The position numbers and the translations under genes are program-made. The notes beneath the pieces were generated by a model that did no database searches, was not told where the DNA came from, and was given only the letters and a program-made list of their open reading frames with translations. Shown here piece after piece: positions 1 to 5,504 of a stretch of 7,504 bases of DNA. This DNA comes from Methanomassiliicoccus sp. UBA6 (GTDB taxonomy: Archaea; Thermoplasmatota; Thermoplasmata; Methanomassiliicoccales; Methanomassiliicoccaceae). Numbering within the stretch: position 1 is the stretch's first letter; each line of letters starts with the position of its first letter. The DNA lies in assembly GCA_002508545.1 (NCBI GenBank), contig DAVH01000030.1, forward strand, positions 12,608 to 20,111. Reading direction: 5' to 3'.

Positions 1-896
1 AGCCACATCACCTTGTCTTTGGCAACGTCATAGTACAGCAGGTCGGACACCTGCAGGTTGTACAGGGTCGAGCCGGTGTTGTCGGTCGAGCCCTTGGCCG
101 CGGGCATCCTCTCCAGGTAGTAGGCCGCTCCCTCCCTCGCGCCGGTCGTCGGGCTGTCCACGTCGACCACGAAGGGGTACCGGTGATCGTACATCCCCGC
201 GTAGATGTCGGTGGTGTTGACGGCGGTGGAGTTGGGGGTCTGATAGATATTCGGCAGCTGGGAATCGAACAGGTTGACGGTCGAGGACATGAACATCAGG
301 ACCGGGGCGTACTTGAAGACCTCCTCCGGGAAGTAGGTCTCATTGCAGTATACGCCCACGTCCTTGTTGCCGGTGATGCTGGACCGCCACATGTTGAGGG
401 TGGAGTCGTCGACCACCAGGTGGCCGGGGAACGACAGTACGCTGTCGTGGGCCTCCAGCACGCCGCCGTTGCGGACGATCACCCCGAGGCTGGGGAAGGA
501 GTTGAGCTGGTTCAGGTTGGTGGTCAGGGTCGAGTTGTTCAGAATGAGCTTGCCGCCGTCCTCGATGATGAGGGTGTACACGCGGTCATCGTCGGTGCCG
601 GCGATCTTGTCCGAGCCGATGTTCTCGGCGAACACGAGGCCTCCCCCGGTGACCGTTACCACGCCGCCGGCCCTGATCGTCAGGTTACCGTTCATCGTGT
701 ATGTGGAGGTCACGCTCCACGTCTCGACTGCGTAATCCGAACCGATGACGCGGTCGCCGTTCGAGTAGTCCGACGGCAGGGGGCCCGTACCCTCTGACGT
801 ACCCACTAGGAACACCACACTTGCGAGAGGCGTGAGAAGCAGGCCTATCGCGATCATGATGCTCGCAGCTCTACTGGCCATTGTGCGACCTTTCAT
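1..896 (-). CDS. Secreted/cell-surface protein with beta-helix-like repeats (3' end outside window)
   Basis: This open frame starts at the ATG at 896-894 and runs without a stop to the window edge, giving 298 visible residues. The N-terminus looks like a signal peptide or signal anchor: basic residues K2, R4 and R9, then a hydrophobic stretch at about 13-32, then a small polar region rich in Ser, Thr and Gly. The mature part has a degenerate repeat of the form hydrophobic-x-hydrophobic-x-x-Gly-Gly at about 72-79, 109-116 and 139-146. It also has repeated Ser-Thr-hydrophobic strands such as NSTL (121-124), DSTL (164-167) and SSTV (204-207), a pattern typical of right-handed parallel beta-helix proteins. 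Several N-x-S/T sequons (for example N71, N120, N121, N185, N222, N227) are compatible with archaeal surface glycosylation. AGGTGG at 901-906, four bases before the ATG, supports this start; a second in-frame ATG lies at 881. Family, ligand and any enzymatic role are unknown; no catalytic motif is visible. Secretion is fairly sure, the beta-helix fold is inference. Confidence -1.
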   Translation of the reverse strand, partial: MKGRTMASRAASIMIAIGLLLTPLASVVFLVGTSEGTGPLPSDYSNGDRVIGSDYAVETWSVTSTYTMNGNLTIRAGGVVTVTGGGLVFAENIGSDKIAGTDDDRVYTLIIEDGGKLILNNSTLTTNLNQLNSFPSLGVIVRNGGVLEAHDSVLSFPGHLVVDDSTLNMWRSSITGNKDVGVYCNETYFPEEVFKYAPVLMFMSSTVNLFDSQLPNIYQTPNSTAVNTTDIYAGMYDHRYPFVVDVDSPTTGAREGAAYYLERMPAAKGSTDNTGSTLYNLQVSDLLYYDVAKDKVMW

Positions 897-900
897 AAAC

Positions 901-906
901 CCACCT
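901..906 (-). promoter_or_regulatory. Shine-Dalgarno site of the secreted protein gene
   Basis: On the minus strand AGGTGG stands four bases before the ATG at 896. It favours this start over the in-frame ATG at 881 and implies a transcript with a leader rather than a leaderless one. Confidence -1.
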
Positions 907-910
907 GTCA

Positions 911-967
911 TTTTTATTTATATTATTGGAAATTGGTTGTATCAGCAGATTTTCTTTATTTATATCT
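911..967 (-). promoter_or_regulatory. Archaeal promoter region with two TATA-like boxes
   Basis: Two AT-rich boxes on the minus strand contain the same core, ATATAAATAAA. One is at 955-965; taking the usual archaeal distance of about 25 bases from TATA centre to start site, transcription would begin near 934 and leave a leader of about 38 bases holding the AGGTGG site. The other lies at about 912-922 and would put the start site at the ATG itself, losing that ribosome binding site. I therefore favour the upstream box for the secreted protein gene. No clear TFB recognition element is visible. The start site is inferred. Confidence -1.
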
Positions 968-982
968 GAGCATACAATTAAC

Positions 983-1025
983 AAAAAGTGAACCCATCCA
1001 TTGGGTGAAAAATGGAAGAGAAAAA
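983..1025 (-). terminator. Oligo-T terminator region after the coiled-coil gene
   Basis: Downstream of the stop at 1038 the minus strand carries three T5 tracts, at 1021-1025, 1008-1012 and 983-987. Archaeal transcription often ends at such runs without a stable hairpin. A weak inverted repeat (ACCCA at 992-996 against TGGGT at 1002-1006) lies between the second and third tracts. Together these plausibly end the ATPase/coiled-coil transcript before the promoter of the next gene. Confidence -1.
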
Positions 1026-1037
1026 GGGGTTTCTGGC

Positions 1038-2090
1038 CTACTTCCGGCGGATGATCTTGCGGATGGAAACGGGCTTCTTGGAGGCGTCCTCCTTTGCCTC
1101 GTTCTTATCCGCTTCCTCAGCCGGCTTATGGCCCTCCTTGAGCGCCTGACCGCAATGAGCGCACTTCTCGTCGTCCTCGCCGATCGGCGAGGAGCAATGA
1201 GGGCAGGCCGGTCCGGCGGGCCTCTCCTCGGCCTTGAAGATCGGGGTAGGGGGCTCATCCTCCTCCGGCTCTTCGGCCTTGAAAATCGGAGTGGGAGGTT
1301 CCTCCTCCGCTAACGGCTCTTCCTCCGGGACCTGCTCAGGCTCCGGCTCGAGCTCCGGCTCATCCTCCACCGGCTCAGGCTCAGGTTCAGGCGAGACCTC
1401 CTCTCTCACCGGCTCAGGCTCCGGTTCGGGCGCCTCGGCCACGGGGGGAAGGGACGACCGACGAGAGATGCTCTCCTCCCGCTCGTTCAGCGCCCTCTCC
1501 CAGCCTACGAAGCGCTTCTGCTCCTCCAGGACGATCTTGCGTCCCTCGGCCAGCAGCACCTCCTGGTCCGCCAGGACCTTGCCCTTGGCCAGCAGGGTCT
1601 CCCTCGCGGTGGTCAGCTCCTCCAGGAGCTGGCGGGCCCGCTCCTGGTCCTTGAGCAGCGAGGCCTCCATCTCCCTGATCCTCTCGCTCATGGCCCGGAT
1701 GTCGCTCTCGTACGCCGAGCTGCGCTCGGAGAGCGCTATCAGGCCCTCCTCCCGGCGGTCCAGCTCGGTCTGGCGGCGCTGGACCTCCACCCTGGAGCGC
1801 TGGACCTCCTCCTCGCGCAGGCGCATGTCCCTCTCCTGGGCTCTCAGGGCCAGCTCGGCCTCCTGGACCGCGTTCTCCCGGGGGACCAGCTCGGCCAGGC
1901 GGCCCTGGAGCTCCCGCTCCCGGGCGTCCAGCTTGGCGGCCTGCTCCTCCAGTTCCTTGTGGGTCCTTTGGAGCTCTTCCTCGGTGGTCTCCAGCTTGTC
2001 CCTTCGCTTCTTGAGCTCGTGCTCCTGGCTCTTGACCTTCTCCTTGAACTCCTCAATGACCTCCCATATGGGGGTCTCGTCACTGGCCAT
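1038..2090 (-). CDS. Coiled-coil protein with Glu/Pro linker and C-terminal zinc ribbon
   Basis: The protein is 350 residues, starting at the ATG at 2090; GGAGG seven bases upstream decides this start over an in-frame TTG at 2096, which would sit one base from that site. Residues about 10-210 are highly charged, with regular hydrophobic spacing, and should form a long coiled coil, broken by a proline near 70. Residues about 215-292 are a Glu/Pro-rich, probably disordered linker with EPEPEPV twice and an 11-residue motif, EPPTPIFKAEE, at 264-274 and 279-289. A single zinc ribbon follows: CPHC at 296-299 and CAHC at 310-313, ten residues between the pairs. The tail is basic (SIRKIIRRK, 342-350). 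No signal peptide or membrane segment is visible, so it should be cytoplasmic. It lies 47 bases after the KaiC-like ATPase with no terminator between and is probably co-transcribed. I do not recognise the family. A scaffold or adaptor for the ATPase is plausible, but that is inference from architecture and context only. Confidence -1.
   Translation of the reverse strand: MASDETPIWEVIEEFKEKVKSQEHELKKRRDKLETTEEELQRTHKELEEQAAKLDARERELQGRLAELVPRENAVQEAELALRAQERDMRLREEEVQRSRVEVQRRQTELDRREEGLIALSERSSAYESDIRAMSERIREMEASLLKDQERARQLLEELTTARETLLAKGKVLADQEVLLAEGRKIVLEEQKRFVGWERALNEREESISRRSSLPPVAEAPEPEPEPVREEVSPEPEPEPVEDEPELEPEPEQVPEEEPLAEEEPPTPIFKAEEPEEDEPPTPIFKAEERPAGPACPHCSSPIGEDDEKCAHCGQALKEGHKPAEEADKNEAKEDASKKPVSIRKIIRRK
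1224..1301 (-). repeat. Tandem 11-residue peptide repeat (EPPTPIFKAEE) within the coiled-coil gene
   Basis: The two copies occupy 1269-1301 and 1224-1256, a 45-base period. The encoded peptides are identical, but the codons differ at the third position in 6 of 11 places (GAG/GAA, CCC/CCT, CCT/CCC, ACC/ACT, ATC/ATT, GAG/GAA). Confidence -1.
1368..1427 (-). repeat. Direct repeat of 21 bases encoding the EPEPEPV linker
   Basis: The 21-base segments at 1368-1388 and 1407-1427 differ at one base and are 39 bases apart, encoding two Glu-Pro blocks of the linker. This is low-complexity coding repetition, likely to expand and contract by slippage. Confidence -1.
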
Positions 2091-2097
2091 ATACAAA

Positions 2098-2102
2098 CCT
2101 CC
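2098..2102 (-). promoter_or_regulatory. Shine-Dalgarno site of the coiled-coil gene
   Basis: GGAGG on the minus strand is seven bases before the ATG at 2090. It sits only one base before the in-frame TTG at 2096, which makes that TTG an unlikely start. The 47-base gap 2091-2137 shows no T-tract or hairpin that would end transcription. Confidence -1.
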
Positions 2103-2137
2103 GGAATCCTCTGCAGGCTACGGCGTGCATGCGATCG

Positions 2138-2866
2138 TTACCCCAAGGTCGGGCCGAGGATGCTCATCCCCTTGTCCCCGACCTCGACGGTGTGCTTCTC
2201 CATGCTGTGCTTGCAGGACCTCATCTTCTCCACCCGGATGAACCGGGCCAGCTTGCCCCGGGTGCGGTCGAGCCCGAGCTCGATGATGCCGTCCACCAGG
2301 AAGCCTTCGTTGCCCAGCAGGTCGGACGGCCCGCCCCTGGTCCTCTCCATCACGATGAAGGAGACCAGGTTCTGGTCGCGCAAGGTCTTGAAGAAGTAGA
2401 ACATCTTCTTGCGCATGTTGTCGCTGTCGTCCATCAGGGAGTACAGCGCTCCCAGGGAGTCCAGCGAGAAGACGGTGAACCGGTCGCCGTGCTTCTTCTT
2501 GTAGTACTCGATCGTCTGCTCGATGAACTGAATGTAATCGGTTGGACGGTCCTCCTCGATGATCTCGTCCAGCTCGCGGAGGTCGGTGACGTCCGATATC
2601 TCCATGTTGGGGCTCGGCTCGATGCCCAGCCCTCGCATGTTGTTGAGGTGGCTGGCGGCGGTCTCTTCCAGAGTGACGTAAAGCCCGATCTCGCCGGACT
2701 TGCTGAGATAGCTCGTCATGACCGAATGGCAGAAGCTGGTCTTCATCGAACCGGGCGGGCCGGTAACCAGGATCACCTTGGGTGCATCGATGTCGGACCG
2801 GAATATCCGGTCGAGTCCCGGTATGGAGTCCCTTAGCGTGGTGTTACCCCCGGGAAACAATTTCAT
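2138..2866 (-). CDS. KaiC-like (RecA-superfamily) ATPase, RAD55/KaiC type
   Basis: This 242-residue protein is a single KaiC/RadA-type RecA-fold domain, predicted to bind and hydrolyse ATP in the cytoplasm, probably as an oligomer. Visible motifs in order: the family entry motif IPGLDRIF (15-22); Walker A GPPGSMKT at 36-43, with Met instead of the usual Gly before K42; YVTLEE with the Glu pair E67-E68 that acts as catalytic base in KaiC; Walker B FTVFSLD ending at D136; VDGIIEL at 191-197; and the subunit-interface motif KMRSCKH at 214-220. The Ser-Thr pair phosphorylated in the second KaiC domain is replaced by Gly-Phe (188-189) in my alignment from memory, so this is not a clock KaiC. No ribosome binding site precedes the ATG at 2866 and a TATA-like stretch lies about 31 bases upstream, so translation is probably leaderless. 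Related archaeal ATPases are usually described as signal-transduction or regulatory proteins; the substrate here is unknown. The downstream coiled-coil protein is a likely partner. Confidence -1.
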   Translation of the reverse strand: MKLFPGGNTTLRDSIPGLDRIFRSDIDAPKVILVTGPPGSMKTSFCHSVMTSYLSKSGEIGLYVTLEETAASHLNNMRGLGIEPSPNMEISDVTDLRELDEIIEEDRPTDYIQFIEQTIEYYKKKHGDRFTVFSLDSLGALYSLMDDSDNMRKKMFYFFKTLRDQNLVSFIVMERTRGGPSDLLGNEGFLVDGIIELGLDRTRGKLARFIRVEKMRSCKHSMEKHTVEVGDKGMSILGPTLG

Positions 2867-2870
2867 TGTC

Positions 2871-2905
2871 GATTAAATAGTTATCTGCCTGAATAATAAA
2901 AAATA
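2871..2905 (-). promoter_or_regulatory. Probable promoter of the KaiC-like ATPase gene (leaderless)
   Basis: On the minus strand an AT-rich stretch at about 2893-2905 is centred roughly 31 bases before the ATG at 2866. Transcription would then start near 2871, within a few bases of the ATG. A second AT-rich run at 2871-2880 is too close to act as the TATA box for this start. No Shine-Dalgarno sequence is present. The position is inferred from spacing alone. Confidence -1.
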
Positions 2906-2932
2906 TGACCGAGGCCCGCTGGGGGCCAGCGG
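2898..2932 (-). terminator. Hairpin plus T6 terminator of the gyrBA operon
   Basis: Immediately after the gyrA stop the minus strand forms a perfect 7-bp stem, CCGCTGG / CCAGCGG (2926-2932 with 2916-2922), with a 3-base loop. Two more G-C pairs lie beyond one mismatch. T6 follows at 2898-2903. The T-tract is 12 bases after the stem, farther than in classical bacterial terminators, so termination may rely mainly on the T-run as is common in archaea. The same T-run overlaps the TATA-like region of the next gene. Confidence -1.
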
Positions 2933-2935
2933 TCC

Positions 2936-5491
2936 TTATTGCTCCTCGTCCTCACCGTTCTCGGCCGTCGGCAGGATCTTATCGCCCTCCTTGGACTCGG
3001 TGTGGACGACCATCATCTCCTCCTTGGTCCCCGCGAGGCGCGCGACGGCGGTGATCTTGTCCCCGTTGGTGAGGCCCATGATGGTCACGCCCTGGGTGGA
3101 GCGACCCATGGTGCGGATCTCCTCGGCCCTCGTGCGGATGACGTTCCCCTGCACGGTGGTCAGGATGATCTGGTCGTCATCGCTGATGGCGCTCACCGAC
3201 ACCACCAGGCCGTTGCGGTCGGTGGTCTTGATGGTGATCACGCCCTTCCCTCCGCGATGGGTCTTCCGGTAATCGGAGACGAGCGATATCTTGCCGTAGC
3301 CGTTCTCGGTGATACTGAGGAGCTTGTCCTCCGGCCGCACCACGGCCATGCTCACCACCTCGTCGCCCTCGTCCGGCCGCATGCCGATGACCCCGATCGC
3401 CGGGCGGCCGACGGAGCGCACCTCCGAGGCGTCGAACCGGGCGGCCTGGCCGTTGCGGGTGGCGAGCACGATCTCGTCGCCCGGCCGCACCAGCTTGGTG
3501 TCCACCAGCGAGTCGCCGTCCTGCAGGCTGATGGCGATTATGCCGCTGGAGCGGATGTTGCGGTACTCCTTCAGGGAGGTCCGCTTCACGATGCCCTTGC
3601 GGGTGGCGAACATCAGGTCGAGGTTCTCGTCCAAGCTGTCGATCGGGAGGTTGTCCTCCACCCTCTCGTCCTCCTCGAGCTTGGGGAGCAGGTTGACGAT
3701 CGGCTTGCCCCTGGAGTGGCGGCCGGCGACCGGTATGCGGTACGCCTTCAGCTGGTACACCCTGCCCTTGTTGGTGAAGAACATGATGTTGTTGTGGGTC
3801 ATGGTCACGAAGAGATCGACCACCTGGTCGTCCTCCTTGGTCTCCATGCCCAGCAGGCCTTGGCCGCCGCGGTGCTGCTGCTTGTAGGTGTCGAGCGGGA
3901 GCCTCTTGATGTAGTTGTCGTTGGAGATCATGACCACCATCTCCTCGTTGGGGATGAGGTCCTCGATGTCCAGCTCGCCGGTGTCGATGACGATCTCGGT
4001 CTTCCGGTCGTCGCCGTAGGCGGCCCGCACCTCCGCCAGCTCGGCCTTGATGATGGCCATGATCTTCCCGACGTCCGCGAGTATCCCTTCCAGCTCCTTG
4101 ATCTTCACCTCCAGCGCCGCGTACTCGGCCTTGAGGTCCTCGATCTCCAGGCCGGTGAGGGCCCGCAGGCGCATCTCCAGGATGGCCTTTGCCTGGATGT
4201 CGTCCAGCTCGAACCGCTTCATCAGCGAGTCGCGGGCCTCGTCGGTCGTGCGGGCCTCGCGGATGATGCGGATGGTCTCGTCGATGGAGTCGACCGCTCG
4301 TATCAGGCCCTGCAGGATGTGGTCCCTGGCCAGGGCCTGGCGCAGCTCGTACTGGGTGCGCTTGGTGACGACCTCCCTGCGGTAGTCGATGTACGCCTGG
4401 AGCATCTCCCTCAGCGTCAGCACCTTGGGCTCGTTGTTCACCAGCGCGAGGTTGATGACCCCGAAGGTCACCTCCATCTGGGTGTGGGCGAACAGCTGGT
4501 TGAGGACGATCTCCTCCATGGCGTCCTTGCGCAGCTCGATGACGATCCTCATCCCGTCGCGGTCGCTCTCGTCCCTTAGGTCCGTTATGCCCTCGATCTT
4601 CTTGTCCTTGACCAGCTCGGCGATGTTCTCCAGGAGGTTGGACTTGTTGACCTGGTAGGGTATCTCGCTAACGATGATGCGCCGGCGGCCGTCATGCTCC
4701 TCGACGCTTGCCCGCGCCCTCACCTTCAGGCGACCCTTGCCGGTGGAGTACGCCTCGATGATGCCGTTGGTCCCGTAGATGATGCCCCCGGTGGGGAAGT
4801 CCGGACCCTTGACGTAGGTCATGAGGTCCAGGCTGTCCGCCGACGGCTCGTCGATCAGGTGCACGAGCGCGTCGCATATCTCCCGGAGGTTGTGCGGCGG
4901 GATGTTCGTGGCCATGCCCACCGCGATGCCCGATGAGCCGTTGACCAGCAGGTTCGGGATCTTGGAGGGCAACACCACCGGCTCCCTGAGCGTGCCGTCG
5001 AAGTTGTCCGCCCAGTCGATCGTCTCCTTGTCGATGTCCTGCAGCATCTCCTCGGCGATCTTCTCCAGCCTGCACTCGGTGTAACGCATCGCCGCCGCAC
5101 TGTCGCCGTCCACGCTGCCGAAGTTGCCATGGCCATCGACCAGCGTGTACCTAAGCGAGAAGTCCTGGGCCATGCGGACCAGGGCGTCGTAGACCGCGGT
5201 GTCGCCGTGCGGGTGATATTTCCCAAGTGCGTCCCCGACTATCCTGGCACACTTCTTGTGAGGCTTGTTGTAAGTGTTCCCGAGGTCGTACATCGTGTAC
5301 AATATCCGCCGGTGCACCGGCTTGAGGCCGTCCCGGACGTCCGGGAGCGCCCTCCCGACGATGACGCTCATCGCGTAGTCGATGTACGACTTCTTCATCT
5401 CCTGCTCGATCGGCCGGTGGATCTCCCTCGCCGGTACGACGGTGGCCTGCTCGGCCGGCCCGTTATTGGTAGTGTTGTTCTCGTCAGTCAT
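2936..5491 (-). CDS. gyrA: DNA gyrase subunit A
   Basis: The 851-residue protein is the DNA breakage-reunion subunit of the A2B2 gyrase, which uses ATP to put negative supercoils into DNA. The N-terminal domain (about 30-500) has the catalytic tyrosine Y137 in AMRYTE and the conserved KYHPHGDTAVYD (91-102), where T98 and D102 correspond to E. coli S83 and D87, the main quinolone-contact positions. The C-terminal DNA-wrapping beta-pinwheel spans about 515-820. Its GyrA box reads QHRGGQG (539-545) against the usual Q(R/K)RGG(R/K)G, and a second box-like THRGGKG occurs near 744-750, as in some bacterial GyrA proteins. A box in the first blade supports gyrase rather than topoisomerase IV. The C-terminus is a short acidic tail. 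Length is normal for the family. The gene follows gyrB by 13 bases with GGGGGAG (5498-5504) six bases before the ATG, so the two subunits are made from one transcript. Archaeal gyrases are generally thought to be of bacterial origin. Confidence -1.
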   Translation of the reverse strand: MTDENNTTNNGPAEQATVVPAREIHRPIEQEMKKSYIDYAMSVIVGRALPDVRDGLKPVHRRILYTMYDLGNTYNKPHKKCARIVGDALGKYHPHGDTAVYDALVRMAQDFSLRYTLVDGHGNFGSVDGDSAAAMRYTECRLEKIAEEMLQDIDKETIDWADNFDGTLREPVVLPSKIPNLLVNGSSGIAVGMATNIPPHNLREICDALVHLIDEPSADSLDLMTYVKGPDFPTGGIIYGTNGIIEAYSTGKGRLKVRARASVEEHDGRRRIIVSEIPYQVNKSNLLENIAELVKDKKIEGITDLRDESDRDGMRIVIELRKDAMEEIVLNQLFAHTQMEVTFGVINLALVNNEPKVLTLREMLQAYIDYRREVVTKRTQYELRQALARDHILQGLIRAVDSIDETIRIIREARTTDEARDSLMKRFELDDIQAKAILEMRLRALTGLEIEDLKAEYAALEVKIKELEGILADVGKIMAIIKAELAEVRAAYGDDRKTEIVIDTGELDIEDLIPNEEMVVMISNDNYIKRLPLDTYKQQHRGGQGLLGMETKEDDQVVDLFVTMTHNNIMFFTNKGRVYQLKAYRIPVAGRHSRGKPIVNLLPKLEEDERVEDNLPIDSLDENLDLMFATRKGIVKRTSLKEYRNIRSSGIIAISLQDGDSLVDTKLVRPGDEIVLATRNGQAARFDASEVRSVGRPAIGVIGMRPDEGDEVVSMAVVRPEDKLLSITENGYGKISLVSDYRKTHRGGKGVITIKTTDRNGLVVSVSAISDDDQIILTTVQGNVIRTRAEEIRTMGRSTQGVTIMGLTNGDKITAVARLAGTKEEMMVVHTESKEGDKILPTAENGEDEEQ

Positions 5492-5497
5492 TGTAAG

Positions 5498-5504
5498 CTC
5501 CCCC
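5498..5504 (-). promoter_or_regulatory. Shine-Dalgarno site of gyrA
   Basis: GGGGGAG lies six bases before the gyrA ATG at 5491 and directly after the gyrB stop codon (5505-5507). This indicates internal translation initiation within the gyrBA transcript. Confidence -1.

Noticed and set aside
183..797. Plus-strand open frame of 204 codons in the secreted protein region
   Set aside because: It is opposite a minus-strand frame with signal peptide, ribosome binding site and promoter, and its own translation is an unstructured Val/Gly/Asp mix.
2091..2096. TTG at 2096 as start of the coiled-coil gene
   Set aside because: It would be one base from the GGAGG site; the ATG at 2090 has normal seven-base spacing.
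1234..2241. Ser-rich plus-strand open frame opposite the coiled-coil gene
   Set aside because: Its Ser/Gly/Arg composition mirrors the Glu/Pro/Leu codons of the minus-strand protein, which has a good ribosome binding site and recognisable domains.
2138..2866. Circadian clock KaiC
   Set aside because: It is a single domain, lacks the Ser-Thr phosphorylation pair, and no kaiA or kaiB is visible nearby.
3240..3266. Second GyrA-box-like motif THRGGKG in the last pinwheel blade as a novelty
   Set aside because: From memory, bacterial GyrA such as that of Bacillus subtilis has a similar RGGKG in the same blade, so it is an ordinary family feature.
2939..4579. Long plus-strand open frame opposite gyrA (546 codons)
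   Set aside because: It is antisense to certain gyrA coding sequence. Strong G/C bias at third positions removes stop codons from the opposite strand; the translation is a His/Val/Asp/Leu-rich sequence with no family motif.
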